Positions 1 to 13,674 of a DNA stretch of 64,000 nt are shown one piece after another. The position numbers and the translations under genes are program-made. The notes beneath the pieces are model-generated. The model was given only the letters and a program-made list of their open reading frames with translations. It searched no databases and had not been told where the DNA came from. Positions within the stretch are counted from its first letter, which is position 1; every line of letters starts with the position of its first letter. The stretch covers positions 24,756,299-24,820,298 of the forward strand of contig OX388329.1 of assembly GCA_947579605.1 (NCBI GenBank), given 5' to 3'. The DNA comes from Athripsodes cinereus. Taxonomy: Eukaryota > Arthropoda > Insecta > Trichoptera > Leptoceridae.

Positions 1-1550
1 AATTTTATACTTCAAAATTGAAGTTATGAATTTCTTTCAAAAGTTATGAAAAAAAAAATGTAAACTAAAATGTATTGAATTAAATGCATCAAAATACATA
101 ATTATTTGTTATTCAGTGTCCGCGCAAATTTCACCTTCAATCAGTAACTCATTTATTGTTATAATCAAAATATATTTTCTTATGAAACACTTCATTCGAT
201 TGCTTCGCTTGTATTTGAAATATTTATTTTTAGAATAAAATTTCAAAAGTGTATAACGAAATTTGAATATTATTTGATGATATATTTTTTATTTAAAAAA
301 TACGCTTTTTAATTTTAGATCTGACTGTACTAGTATTTATATTTAAAAAAATACGATTATATTAAACTTAACCAAATATTTATTTTTTTCCGTTGTAATT
401 ATTATATTGTTTTTAATGTTATTATTTTTATGTTAATTTTAAGATTCTACAATAATCTTTCAAATTCTTATAAACTTGTTTCATTATTCATATTATTTAT
501 TTATTAGGATCTCATAGATTATTTGTAATATGTTTTTACACAATTGGTTAAAATCATATTAAATTATTCTAGAATATCTTCAAAATATCGACTCTCTTTT
601 TTCCAAAGCTGAAATTCATAGCAATTATATTATATTATGTGCTTTTTTAGATTTGAGTTAATAATGAATCAAATTTTTTGAAATATTATATACCTATTTC
701 TTTTTAATATTTTGTAATATACCTACATAAAGACAGCTATGAAATACTCGAAAGTTTGCATGATGAATCTTTGTACTGGAAATGTGAACAAATATATAAG
801 CATTGCTGTAAGAATATGCAATACTTGTATAAATTATCACTGAATGTATTTTTTTCAACATGAAAATGGGTTCAAAATACCCTCATTGTAAGCAATAAGC
901 TTGTGTTATGAAGGCAGGTTAAGTTGGTAGTGAGCAGGAATAAACCCGAGATCTCTTGAATTAAATTCCAATTTTTTTAAAGCAAATCATCAAGCTATCG
1001 ACCACCTCATTATGCATGAATATTTGTATGGATCTTATCAAAGGATGTGTGAAGGAACAGTCTTGTGGCTTACGCCTCTCAGTGGAACTCAAAATGACCA
1101 TAAAAAAGTTTAAATAAGTTTAAATCCAAGATTCATTTCATGCAAATTTTTGATTGTATGAATTAACTGTAATAACACAAATTATATTTTCTATCATATA
1201 ATATTTTTAGTTTGTAAATATTATTTTAATATTTGATTAATTAAGGCACCGCTTTATTATTTTTACGATTATAATTTGCTTATTTGTCAATTTATATTAT
1301 TACTTATAAGAAACTTTTAATGTATCTTTTTTTATTCTGAATGAGTATAATGTAGTCAATACAATATTATTGAATATTATTTTGAAGGTTCCTTACTAGT
1401 CATAGTCCTTCAAGTCTTTTTTTATGATTATTATTTAGTTGTAAGTATTCTCTATTAAACGTAAGTTCATAACGATTTATTTATCATTTAATATTTAAAA
1501 ATGTGAGTTAGTTGTATTATACAAACAATATTAGTATGTATGTTATATGT
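1..1550. other. AT-rich DNA, nothing recognised
   Basis: The stretch is very AT-rich with homopolymer runs and short chance frames. No splice-bounded coding segment or repeat edge was seen. Confidence 0.6.
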
Positions 1551-1558
1551 TGGATTAT

Positions 1559-1790
1559 TTATTTGGCGCCGTTTAATGGAGCATCCATCTCAAGGGTGCG
1601 GGAAACTATGTTCGAAGAGCGATGTCTTCAACTTGTTCCAAAACATTGTTATCGGCTGGTTTTTACGGAGGTCCTCAGGGAGTCGGTTCCAAATGACGGG
1701 TCCTGCGACGCCAAAAGCCCTATCATGGAAGCAGGACTTGTTTGCTCTGTTGTTTTCGTCCAGCATGTTGGTGGATGTCTTAGCTGATTA
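1559..1790. repeat. Dispersed repeat, copy 1
   Basis: It matches 62533-62755 over about 220 bases (for example TTTAATGGAG, CATCTCAAGGG, GAAGCAGGACTTGTTTGCTC). It is GC-richer than its surroundings and open in two overlapping plus frames of 83 and 91 codons, but the second copy is broken. It is probably an old transposon segment and not a host gene. Confidence 0.65.
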
Positions 1791-1799
1791 GTGTTTTAT

Positions 1800-2880
1800 T
1801 TACCATGTGTAGCAGAAATTGAAAGTTGAAAAGTAAACTACCGTGTGTAAATTCTTTCTCAAATAGTCCGTTTTTAATTTTTTTAGCTAATCTTAAAATT
1901 TTATTATGAAATTGGAAAATATATTTGCGTCATATGATTCATGTTTATTATAGAAGTAAAAGATTATCAAAATACCAAACACCGCAAACAATGTTTTAAA
2001 CAATGATAATATTTGAAACACATCAAACTATGAAAAGCCATAGACAAGAACTAGACATTTTACAAGAACTAGACTGTGCATTTTTGACCACAATACAAGC
2101 AAAAATATACTTTCTGATGTGGCAATAAGGTCTATATTCATATGAAAAATGAAGCGTACTATACGAGAAAGTGACTCTTAGAGTAGTGTCAAACACATGT
2201 GTTTGAAAGGACACTACTCTGTAAGAATTACTAACTTAAGCAGTATGGTTTATCATGGAAGTTGCAGTCTCATTATGTAATATATATGTGAAAAACTAAA
2301 TAGTATGAAGTTTATATTTTTTCAATATTACATTCTTCAGAAGATAATCCGCATATTCATCAAAATTTGAACTTCGAAAGTATTAATATTGTTTGTAGAA
2401 TAAAATTAATTTATTTAAATTATCGATGTTTTATATTTGGAGCATTCCAATCTTATTATTAATGAATTAACATTTATACAGCTTCCTTATTTTTAATTTT
2501 TAATATTTTACTTTTATTTAATACACTATAAAAAAACACATTTTATTGTAACACATGGATTTTAATTTTTTTTTAAATGAAAAGTATTATTTTTATAAGT
2601 TAACAACTAAAAAAACTGTACAGCATGTATAATTATTTGAGTAAGATTTTTTTTTTTAATTCTTGTTGTTTTAAGATAAATTGGCATTTCAGGGTCAAAA
2701 TTTTTGTAGGTAATTAAAATTGAAAGTATTTGTTAATATTATATATTTTAAAATATTCTTGAATTTGTGTGCCATATAATTTAAAATTAGAAAAAATAAT
2801 AGCAAGATAAAGAATTGATTCATAAAAATATTGAATTCTCTGTTCCATTAAAAAGAAAACTTTCTTTCATCCCTATTCTT
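1800..2880. other. AT-rich DNA, nothing recognised
   Basis: Only short chance frames are present. A local palindrome-like pair, GAGTAGTGTC and GACACTACTC, flanks CAAACACATGTGTTTGAAAG near 2178-2219. Confidence 0.5.
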
Positions 2881-3050
2881 CTTCTCGTGCCGTATCAGGT
2901 CCCCCCGACGTTGGCAATCACTCTGGCGAAGGCTTCCCTATCCTGCGCGACCCGGAACAGTTCTCCCACATGTCTCATCCCGGTCCAGTCTCTTATATTG
3001 CGCAGCCAAGACGTTTGCCTTCTACCAGGACCACGCTGATCGACGATCAT
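2880..3050 (-). mobile_element. LINE fragment (reverse transcriptase C-terminal end)
   Basis: The minus frame reads LRNIRDWTGMRHVGELFRVA then QDREAFARVIANVGG, a common LINE C-terminal ending. It is short, 5' truncated and GC-richer than the flanks. A related piece is at 27200-27305. Confidence 0.75.
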
Positions 3051-3059
3051 CCCTATTAT

Positions 3060-4540
3060 TTGATCTTTTTAATAATTGTCATCATTAATAAAAGATGATT
3101 ATTTTTTTCTTTAACCTATCTCGTTGCAACCGTTGTAATGTACACAGAGATTGTTTGTTATTTTGTAAACATAATTCTTTTACTATTTTCAAACAAAAAT
3201 AGATAGACATGAATGTAGACGAATTCTTTTAATGACTTACACTGCCAAGTATGAATAATTAATCTGAGTTTAGTTACCACTCAAAAATTTTCTCTTGTAA
3301 TGTATTAAATGTGATAATGTGTTATAAGATTATTTTTTTCTTTTATTTAAATTTTCATATTTACAATGTGTCATTACTATTTTACTATTCATTGAAAATC
3401 CCAGTGTTTTCCTTATTTTTGTAGCTTAAGATTTTTTTGAAATTCCTAATATTAATTCAAAAGTTATCAAAATATATCCAGTCCAAATTTCCTTGATTTA
3501 TTCATCGAACAATAATGCATTTGTATGGACCTCTAATAACTATGCTGTCAAAAATATTATTTTCGATTCGTCGAACTTCAAAATATTCAAAATACTAAAA
3601 TTCAATAACAATCGTTAATTTTGATTATCTAAGAACACAAATTCTAACTTAATTTTTATATTTGAATACGCTTGTTCTTTGTTATAAAGGGGTCCCAATA
3701 TTTGAATAAAGTTGGTTCGTTATAATAAAAACTAGTTGCACTACCCTTTTGTCAACAAATTTTTCCTCAAAGTTATGTACATTTAAATATTTAGAAAATA
3801 TGATTTTTTAGTTATTCAATATTTAGTTTTTAAGTTTTATGATTATTATGTATGTCCAAATTACTATATTTACTATCTGATAATGTACAAATTAATAAAA
3901 AAAAACATGAGGCATTAAATATGTTTACCGATAGAACATATTTCATTTAAATTGTTTACATTTCAGAAATAGAGTGTAAAATCATACTAAAATCTCCAAT
4001 AACTTTTCAATCAAATCCTTCTTGTTGAAATTAACTATTCCGTGAAGATTTTTCTTGTATTTATTCGCAATTGCATTACTCTATTTCTCAATTAAATATT
4101 AGATATTTGTTGAAATGATGTATAGTGAGAATATTTATTATAAGTTTTAATTAAATACATAGTTAAATTAAAATATCATTTATATTCATGTATCTGTTTC
4201 GTGGAGAAAAGTTATTAATGAACGAAAATCATTGTTTCACTATAATGTTTCCTGTAAAACCCAAAGTACCTTATACTTGTGTAATTTATTCATTAATTTG
4301 ACACTTCTTTCATATTGTTGAAAACTCAAATGAAAATAATGGTTTGTTCCTAGTAAATAAATAACAAATGGTTGAGTAAATCCACTGTTTGATACTAAGA
4401 CTTCAAAACATCTCCACCAAAATATTGGTCCTAGTGTGATCATTGTCTTTCATAAGCTTTTTAGTTCCATTGCTTCTTATACATTCTTTACTAATCTTGA
4501 ACTACATAAAAACAGAGTTACATAAAAACATCATTATCAA
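3060..4540. other. AT-rich DNA, nothing recognised
   Basis: No coding-like exon or clear repeat boundary was seen; only short AT-rich frames occur. Confidence 0.5.
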
Positions 4541-4550
4541 TAGTCTAAAT

Positions 4551-4755
4551 CAGTGGTTCCCAAACTTTTAATTTCGCATACCACACACGAAATTACAAAT
4601 CAGTAGCGTACCACTGAACTGTCAGAGTGTGAAATTTAAAAGCGTTTTATCTAACTATTTACTGTGTATGTACTATGGGCATGGCTGCTTGCGTACCACC
4701 TTAATAATTGTCGCGTACCACTGGTGGTACGCGTACCATAGTAAGGGAATCACTG
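4551..4755. mobile_element. Short non-autonomous hAT element
   Basis: The ends CAGTGGTTCCC and GGGAATCACTG form short inverted repeats, and an identical 8-base target duplication GTCTAAAT flanks both sides (4543-4550, 4756-4763). It is 205 bp with no coding capacity. Confidence 0.9.
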
Positions 4756-4769
4756 GTCTAAATCATTCA

Positions 4770-7315
4770 ACACTTTGAGTGTTGGTCCACTTTTAATTAT
4801 ACACATACCTGTACCTTTTTAATGTTTTGAGTAAAAAACAATTGTTTCCTTACATATGTCACTTATACTTGGGTTATTCATTCTATGAAATGATAAATAA
4901 AACCATGAGTTATATTCAATCATATTGTTTATTCTTATAATCATGAATGAGATAAATTTATGAATACAAATGAACAAGAATACAAACTACATCAGGATAA
5001 CTGGATGTGTAAAATTATTTAAGTCAGCTAAACAATGATAATAGTTTGAAAACAAAAATAATGTTAACATCAATTAAATATCTGTATGCTGGAAGGAAAC
5101 TACTTATGCTATGAAGATTTTGTATTTTAACAGTGGTCTTTGTTATGCCCTTTTTGATGGCATACTAATCCATGTTGAAAACATGTTATAATTTATGGTA
5201 TCCATCGAACAAATAAATTATTGAATTTATATTTTTTTGCCTAGAAAATATTCCTAATTCAATTTGATACCATTAGAATATAAACAAAAAACGAAAGCAC
5301 AATGATATTTAAGAGTAATTTTGTGTTAATAAACATGTGAAAAGTGGATACAACTAGCTGTTTGAAATTGAAATAAAAATTTCGATGGTCTGTTTCCTCC
5401 CATATACAGACATGCGTAAAGAATTTAGTGACAATCAATAAAACAAAAAAAAATAAAACCTTTTCTTGTCCACAAAAAAAATATATAGAATTATATTTTT
5501 AGTCTTTCATAAAACTTATCAATATTTTTATGGAATGCAATATTTATTACTAAGTATATTTATTGCTTCTCTTTACTGTTGACTAGATGTATTGAGGCTT
5601 ATATTCACGTTTATAATGTAACATCTAGATAAAATGTAAGTTTAAAGTAAATATTTATCAAACTATACCGTTTACGTAAGCCAACAATTCGAAAATTCCA
5701 ATATTCCGAGACACAATGTGTCCTAGTTTTAAAACAATACGTCGGTTGACCAAAATACTACAAACAAATATGTTTCTAATATAAAAAAAAATATCATATT
5801 TTTAAGATTATTCAAAAAACTTAATTAGAAAAAATCGGATTGTTGGTTTACAGGACTGTACGGTTTATGTGCAAAATATTACGTTTACTATTTACATATT
5901 ATCAACTAGTAAAATAATTCCTTTGTGCGTACAGATAAAGGCTAAAGATATATTTTAGTCATGAATAAAAAATGAATAAAACAGGGATCCTGGATCTGCA
6001 AAGTGAAGGACTTAAGACCAAACGTATGTTGACAGTTTCTCAATATTATATCTGTACAATGAAGGGATATTTTACAGAGTTGTTATAATAAAAGAAAAAA
6101 ATAAATCAAACTTCTGTGACTAATAAAGTTATAACATCTATACATTGATGTCAATGTGTATGTTTTATTTTTTACCTTACCATCTAAAATAATAAAAAAA
6201 TACAAAAAAAATCTATCTCTGATGTATGAATTGTGTTATGCAAAAGTGTATCTAGCTAACGACACAAAACTTAAACTAAGGTAAAAGCAAAATTTAGTAT
6301 ATATTTTAACTTAATTGAAAGTATTTAGCTATCTAATCATAACAATATTAGAGTTTTTTTTATTTTTGGATGACATGACAAGAATTAAATGATTATTTTT
6401 AATATCCGTTGAAATGATATTATTATTACTCTAAAAATATCACCCTGCACTGAGACCATAACAGCTTTTGGCCAAGGCAGTCTCAGCAGGAAAAATGAAA
6501 AAAACAAAAGAAATAGAAATGCCAAGTAAAAAAAAACAAAAGATATCATCAATAAGAAACAGAACCAAAGGAGAATCTCTATCCTGGTAATAAAGTTAAT
6601 ACCACTGTGTTTACTGTTAGTTACATCATAGGTCATATCCATAGCCTATAAATAGTCCGTATTGTCTGTATATAGTCTGTTGGACACAGCATGAGGGCTT
6701 GATATTGGCATAGCTTATGACGTCACACATTGTTTGGTACGCATAGGTGAAAAAGGCATGTATTCATTTGCATTTTATTATTTTCAAAATATTATATAGG
6801 AAAAAATATATATTTTTAATTGGTTAATACTGTTTTTGGAATCAGAATATTTTTCTCTATTACATATCTGTACGCCAGAGCGAAACTACACCATCTCAAT
6901 AGACACCATTTTTCAAACCAAAGTTTTTAAAACCAAATTATATTTGCTTCTCACATGCTATTTAACATGAAATTTCTCTTGAAAATTATTGTAAATGATT
7001 TTGATTAACCATATCTCACTCTTTTTTGAAAAATTTCACAATATTGCATTATAATGGTGTTTTATAAGTCACTTTGGCCAAATTTTCACATAGTGTAGTT
7101 TCACTGTCACGTACAGATATATTTTTAATTAAAAAATTACACTAGCAAGTTTCTTATTGCAGTATTATATTAAGTTAATACTAACAGTCCTAAGGCAATA
7201 ATTATTTAAAATGACAATTGGTTAGCTTTAGCTAAATTAATCTAGCATATTAATATCATATTCTTTAGGTTAAAATTATGACATTCATTGCATAACACCA
7301 TTCACGTTCAAAACA
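4770..7315. other. AT-rich DNA, nothing recognised
   Basis: Only chance frames occur, such as an 85-codon low-complexity minus frame at 6385-6642. No splice-bounded coding stretch was seen. Confidence 0.5.
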
Positions 7316-7319
7316 CCAG

Positions 7320-7520
7320 AGGCCTGAGTCAACAACACACTATCGCGTCACGTTCCCGCTCCGCTAGCGTTCGGGTGCAGACGATGGTGCGCCAAAGTGT
7401 TAATTTTCGTAACTATTGTGTATCTTAGCAACGAAATTGACACTTGCTTGCAACATCGTCTGCACCCGAACGCTAATGGAGCGGGAACGTGAGACGAAAG
7501 TGTGTTGTTGACTCAGGCCT
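7320..7520. mobile_element. Foldback MITE
   Basis: Arms start AGGCCTGAGTCAACAACACA and end with its reverse complement. Inner arms also pair (CGTTCGGGTGCAGACGATG with CATCGTCTGCACCCGAACG). A 3-base CAG flanks both ends and may be the target duplication. It is GC-rich against its AT-rich surroundings. Confidence 0.85.
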
Positions 7521-7750
7521 CAGACATGTGTAGGAACCTACACACGAGTTAGAAAAACCGTTTTATGCTATTATAATACCTGAGTAACATAGCAAAAAAT
7601 CAAATAGTATTTATTATTTTGTTCAAAATTAAATCACATTCACTAAATTGGTGCACTAATAATTTCACGATGCATTAACAAAATTAAACATTTTTATTAA
7701 ACTCTTGTAATCAATCAATGAGTCATTTTTGGATAAATCATAACTGACAA

Positions 7751-7994
7751 TTGCAGCGTACAGACAGCTGGATGCAAACGTCAATCATCAAGTATCAAGC
7801 AAAAATCTAAAATCTTTCGGCGACAATTCGGAGCATTCTCCGAAAAAATATTGGAATGAATGCCTTCGTTACCCGTCCATGAGACGTAATGAAGGCATTC
7901 ATTCCAATATTTCTTCAGAGAATGCTCCCAATTGTCGCCGGAAGATTTAAAATTTTTACATGATGTTCGCATCCAGCTGTCTATACGCCGCCAA
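7751..7994. mobile_element. Foldback MITE, family with a second copy at 30112
   Basis: Long inverted arms include GACAGCTGGATGC / GCATCCAGCTGTC and GAATGAATGCCTTC / GAAGGCATTCATTC around a short centre near 7880. The inner text TCTTTCGGCGACAATT recurs at 30137. Confidence 0.85.
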
Positions 7995-8109
7995 TGTCTG
8001 ACTAAGATGACTCTTATATTAACAAAAGTATTTTTTGTAGAAATCAAATAGGTACGTATTTTAAGCCACACGGAAGTACTTATTATAAGTGTTTGATTTC
8101 TAAAAATAC

Positions 8110-9837
8110 ATTATCAATTTCTATTAAGTACAGTCGGTTGACATATTGACTAAAATAAAAATCAAAGTAGAATAAAAATGTATGTTTTCTTAATATTAAT
8201 TCTAAATTTAATTATGTATTTACAAAATTACTAATTAGTATAGTTTTTTTCATTTGGCTAAACATATATACAATGGGTCTTATGAAAAAAGAGAAAATTA
8301 TTTATTAATATTTAGTATAAGTAATTATTAAGAGTAATCAGTGCGCATATACGAGGAACTATGTGCATGTGGAAGAAGCGAAAATGATGTGAAAGGACAT
8401 GTCAAATAAATTGGTGTTCTATCATTGGATAGATTATGGCTTGTGAAGAGTATATTCATTGGAAATATGTATAATAATATTTATTGGAAACAAACATTTA
8501 TATATATGTATGTATGTACAATTCACGCATATTGACTAAGTCACAAATATAAAGTTTAATTTGTCAGTACTAATATGACGATATACATAATTATATAAAA
8601 TGCACCACTTATAATTGTAACACTCAGACTCAGAAAAAGATCATTTTTATTTTCATCCCGACTAGGAATCAAGCCTGGAACTTTATGAAACACAAACAAG
8701 AAAGTTACCTTCGTGCAACAACGAACGTCTAAATTGAAAAGAGAATTTTATACAGAGTGTATGTACATATATTGGCACTGACACAACAATTGACTCCCAA
8801 CTGTTTAAGAAATTAATAAATATGAATTAACTTAAGTATACAATCAACAAAAATCAAACAAAAAAATATACTTTTGTTCCGATCAGTGGCTCATAATTTG
8901 CCTAAGCCGATACATGTTTATGAAAAATACAACTAACGTTTAAAAGTAAAAACTAATAATACCTACTAAGATATAAAAATGATTAGACGTACAAATAGAA
9001 TGTAATTTTCAAATTACAAACTTACATAACAGAGACGCACTTTACGTACATGCAAATAGCAATGCATAGCTTAATAATTGCATGCACGCATTACTGCTAA
9101 ATTTCTTGGACTTAATAAAATGGCATTTTGGACTAACATCATACACTGAAAAATAACATCTTAAATTTCTACCTACCTGTCATGAAATTTCTTGAATCAA
9201 CTTACATTAAACAACATAAACAATTATGGTATGAATGAGAGACACTCTTTATAAAAGCACAACCAATAAAAATATTAGTGCATCACTGTTATTTAATCAT
9301 TATTTTAATTAAGACTATGAAAAATTCTCACTATTTTGACAGTTATAAAAAATCTTCTATTACATTAAAAAATTCGTTAATAATATTCATTTTCATTGTT
9401 AATAATAAAATTTTAACATTTGATACAAAAAAAAACATAAATTACATTTTTGGTATTATGGTAAACAGTTTGAGTGCAATGTGTCGAAATAACATGAACG
9501 TCCTTGCTCCAAATTGAATATGTAATGATGTACGTGTCTTTGAGTAATACTAATCTTATCTTACATAAATATAAACAATACAGTTTGAATAGTCGTGAAA
9601 ATGTAATTTTCAAATTAAGAATGAGGTCTTAATCTATACGGAGTTCAATAAAAAAAAAACATTAACTTAGAACACATTTGTTTCACTATTAACTCATAGT
9701 TTTTATCTAAAATAACATTAACACAAATAAAACAATTTAAGTTATCACATATCACCATAAACAAATCACAAAACACTTTAAATAATTTTTCCATAAAGGT
9801 ATCAAACTACACCAGTCTGTACACATATGGCCTTGTA
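8110..9837. other. AT-rich DNA downstream of ZDHHC16, probably including its 3' UTR
   Basis: Read on the minus strand, this follows the ZDHHC16 stop codon. Several AATAAA-like signals occur (TTTATT on the plus strand, for example near 8299 and 8477), so the polyA site cannot be chosen. It contains one SINE copy. Confidence 0.45.
8610..8722 (-). mobile_element. SINE copy (tRNA-headed), family with 51183 and 51683
   Basis: Read on the minus strand it has a decayed B-box (GGCTTGATTCC), then AAAATGATCTTTTTCTGAGT and GAGTGTTACA, matching the bodies at 51284-51335 and 51683-51570. Confidence 0.65.
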
Positions 9838-12800
9838 TTATGGCCAATCTTGTGATGTGTCATGTATTGTGTGCCAAACAAGGCCATTTCCAATTGGTGG
9901 ATGACCAGATGGCAAAATAACATGGTAAAAGAATGTCCTTTTCCCAACGAGACCTAAAAACAACTTCCAATTCTTTTTCCATCCGAAATCATAAGGGTTA
10001 CGAAATGCAAGACCCAATCTTTTCATTTCAGCTTGATTTATATGTGCCTCTATGCTAGTTTCTCCTTTGGTTATAAGTTTTCCGTGCCACACAGCCAATG
10101 ACCCAAGTGCTATTAGTACAGCCAAATTAATTACTGCCATATAAATGACAGCACGTTTCATTGAAGGGTTAGCAGCTATCCTTTGAGCATATGTTATTAC
10201 AGGTATTGGTAATATATGTTCTCTTGGTAACACAACAGAATCATACTCGTGTACTTTAGTCAATGGAATATATACTCCTGAATTGTTTACATGTACGGGA
10301 TGACCGATGACAGTAGGTTCATCATCTGATGGTACCGCAGACGTATCTCCCACCCAAAGAACAACATATCCTATATCTAAACCAGCGCAGATGATGAAAA
10401 ATACTCCAATGAGAGTGTACATCATGTACAGATAGAAGTATCTGCGATTGAAATGTCCAACACAGTTGTTGAGCCAAGGGCAATGGTGGTCCATACACAA
10501 TATACATGTATTGCAAACCGAACAATGATGTGCTCTGGGCGGTCTAGGAGATATACATTTCTTGCAAATGCTGGCAGCTTCGACTATTTGACAGTCCTAT
10601 AACAAATAAAACAACTTTTACATCTTTATCGTCTCTATCTTTTATAACATATACATAAGTACTCTTAGTGCATAAAAATAATATAAAACATGAAATAGTG
10701 TGTGATGGTAGAGATTCTAAAAAAACTGAAGACAGTTTCATAATTAATTTATTTTCTTTATTTATAATAAGATGCACTGACATATAAAAATATGTAAAAT
10801 TACGTCTAGATTGCAAAAAAAATATATTTAGAATAAAAGCTACATGTTGAATTAATTATAGCTATTGAATACATTTGGGAGTGATGGTATGCCATAAGTG
10901 TACTATTTGCCATTTGGGAGTACTGACAAAGAGATGTGTCCTTAAGAGCGTATTTCTTAAGAGGGTAAAATATAGAGAATATCTTTGGGTTCTTAAGAGG
11001 GAATTTTCTTCTTTCTCAATCTTTTTAGATCATTTTTGTTCATTTCTACAAAAGGCTGCTTTTACAATATGAAGGTTGTCTTTCCATCATTTTGAGATTA
11101 TCCATTAATTGTTATAGGGTTGTTTTTTGCGATGGTTTACCAAATAAATTTGTAACGTGTACCTACTGTGTAATATATAGGCATAATTCACTTGAATTCA
11201 GGTGCTTTGCCTTAAAACAAACGAAGAACAAGAAGAAGATTTGGAGATTATCCAGCACTCTTCATTGCATAATCCATTAAGGACAATATTCGGAACAGAG
11301 AATCATAGGAGTAAATAATGATATTAAGTATAATAAGCAAATTTACCTCTGGTGCTTCTCCTGGTGCAGTTGTAACAGCCTTATAGTAATGAAATGCTAT
11401 ATTTATAAGTATCCAGTGCCCCATGATATAGAGAATTACTGTCATTGTAGGACTTCTCTCCCACCAATATGGTAGGCCTAACCAGTAAGCAACCAAAACC
11501 ACAAATACAGTCAATGATGGCACAGCTATGATGAAAAACTGAAATATAAAAACAGTAATAATAAAAACAACATAGTAATCAAAATATTGACAGAAAAAAA
11601 TGATAAATCCCAAATATTGCAGACTATGTTTACACAATTAACAGCATCAACTAGAATTGTATGGCTTTGAGATTGATTGGGAGAACCTAAGTGAGGTGAA
11701 AACTTTCAGCTGATTAAGTAGCTAAGAAATCTGAATTTGTAAAGTGAAATTAGTTTAAAAATAAAACATTGCATTACTATTACTATGATATTTGACACAG
11801 AGGCTTTTCAGGTAGACACCCATCATCGGTAAAATTACAGTTTTTATAAAAAAAATTACAAATGATTGCATATATCATAAAAACTATACTAGTATTGGGA
11901 GTAAAAAGGCGAGGTGATGGGAGAGTATTAAATATGTCACTGAAATGGATGTTTTTATGTTTCTTGATTTCTATGAGCTCAAAAAGATTTAAATTCCACC
12001 ACTTTGGGCATTTGTGTTTGAATTTGTAGTACCACAGTGGTATACACATAAGAAAAAAAATAGAAATGTAGAAACTGAAAATTAGAATCAGAAAAGCAGA
12101 AAAAGTTCCAATTTATAAATTAGCTTTAGTGTTGACCACTCTACCATAATTAATAAGCAAAGTCTTACTCATAACACACCTGGAAAAATTAAAAAAAAAT
12201 TATCAGACGTGTGTATCCAATAAAAAAAAAAAACTACTGAATTAGAAGATAATACAACAATAATTTTCATGTAAATGTTTAAAACCAACTATCTTCAGCA
12301 ACCTGGGTATCGCATACACATATTTTCGACTGGAGTCACTTCATGCGTTGTAGAGTAAAAATCAAGACAAGTTTTGTACATTTGGGTAAATTGGAAGACA
12401 AACTCACCCTCTGTTGTATTTATTGTATTTAATTTGAATGTATACCTTCTATGAAATTGTTTGTAATCAATGTACAGTAGAGAGTGCATAAATAAACAAA
12501 TAAGATTGTATCATGAGTAACCCTATAGAGCCGTGGAGTCCCGAAAACATCTTTTCTTTATTTCATTTTTAACGTTTTTTCTTTTATTGGCACAAAGAGG
12601 ACTACTTGCATATTTATTTATTTATTTATTCATTCTTTACTGTACATTGATAAAAAAACAATACATATTTCTTACATACAATTAATTCACTGGCACATAC
12701 AAGAATGAATGGACTTAAAACACATGCCATTGCATTTTTTGGCATCTAATTGAGACTAAGCGTATTAAGAATGATCATCTGTATTTGCTGATCAAATCAG

Positions 12801-13660
12801 TTATAAGAAAATAAAAAAAAATAGTTACTAAGAAATAATAGAATAAATGATTTATTATAAATTTATATACCTTTCCAAGAGCCCCAGCAAAATTATCGAC
12901 AAACCAAAATATTGGTTCCATAAGAACATCGGTAGCATAGTTTGAACTCATATGGTGATTGTATGTTAGTGAGTCAACAGTGAGTCTCCAATCCTCCCAG
13001 AACCGGAAGCATTTCCTCCTGCAAATAGAAAAACAAACATGTACATTTACATAAGTCGAATAAGTGTGTATCATAAAGTCAAAATAATGTTCTTGAAAAA
13101 ACATGCCTGATGTTTTTCTTTCACACATTAATTATTGTATTGACTTCATAAGTTTTATATTTATTATATCTTATTCTGTTCAGCAGATATGTATAATATT
13201 TTTTATAAATAGTATTTTTATGATAAAACATGTAGAGTTATATATAAACATGTGGTATGAAGTAAAACAAAGATATTAATAATTAAACCACACAAAAACA
13301 TAATTCCTCGACTCTAAACGCCACATGAATTACAAATTAAATTTACCTACTTGGAAACTGTAAACATAATTTGTGATACATTGTTAGAGTAATACATGGT
13401 ATTTAATTTCAATAGCCTAATAGGCCCAATGAATATTTGTGGTATAAATTTACAGTAGCCTAATAATTCCAGTCAGAGTAAGTGGTATCTCTTTACAATA
13501 GACTAGTAACCTAAATCAGGATTGGAAGCAGTGAATAGGTAAATAGCACTAAAATAACTGCTTTACTACTACTATATCTTCACGGCATATTCCACAAGTT
13601 ACTTTAAAAAATGTACCTAATCGCTCTGGGGATTATTCTGCATCTTGGAGTGATCAGCAT
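9838..13660 (-). CDS. ZDHHC16: ZDHHC16-like palmitoyltransferase
   Basis: This is a DHHC-family protein S-acyltransferase, which moves palmitate from acyl-CoA to protein cysteines at ER/Golgi membranes. The coding exons read on the minus strand are 13018-12871 (49 codons), 11538-11347 (64 codons) and 10596-9838 (252 codons, stop TAA at 9840-9838). All junctions are GT-AG and in phase. The last exon holds the Cys-rich domain (CKKC, HHCSVC), then [20 protein letters not shown], then two hydrophobic spans. The C-terminal pieces [17 protein letters not shown] and [18 protein letters not shown], and the early segment [10 protein letters not shown], are what I recognise as ZDHHC16 type. If the start is ATG 13660, the protein is about 380 residues, close to the usual length, and DHHC lies near residues 164-167. 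The first exon is uncertain: 13674-13618 and 14539-14474 both join 13018 in phase. Family membership is secure; the N-terminus is inferred. Confidence 0.9.
12628..12665 (-). repeat. Retroelement 3' tail fragment
   Basis: TTCATTCTTTACTGTACATT recurs at 57892-57911, and the reverse form (ACAGTAAAGAATAAATAA) ends the plus-strand tail near 36420. It lies in ZDHHC16 intron sequence. Confidence 0.55.
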
Positions 13661-13674
13661 CTCTGTTATTTTCT
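13618..13674 (-). other. Exon shared by the gene A end and a candidate ZDHHC16 start
   Basis: Acceptor TTTTATTGCAG precedes 13674 and donor AG|GTACAT follows 13618. Entered with one carried base (from exon 16499-16431) it reads [18 protein letters not shown] and ends in TAG, exactly the last three bases of the exon. In another frame the same exon holds ATG at 13660 ([15 protein letters not shown]), which joins the ZDHHC16 exon at 13018 in phase. Both readings are consistent with the splice sites, so the exon may lie on a two-gene transcript or serve only one gene. Confidence 0.5.

Noticed and set aside
1512..1791. Two overlapping plus frames of 91 and 83 codons
   Set aside because: The stretch recurs, broken, at 62533-62755, so it is a repeat and not a host gene.
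6385..6642. 85-codon minus frame
   Set aside because: Low-complexity Phe/Leu run from a T/A-rich tract; no splice or start context.
13618..13674. Direct splice from gene A exon 16698 into this exon
   Set aside because: The carried phase gives Lys-Lys-stop, whereas entry from exon 16431 gives an 18-residue coherent end, so the latter was preferred.
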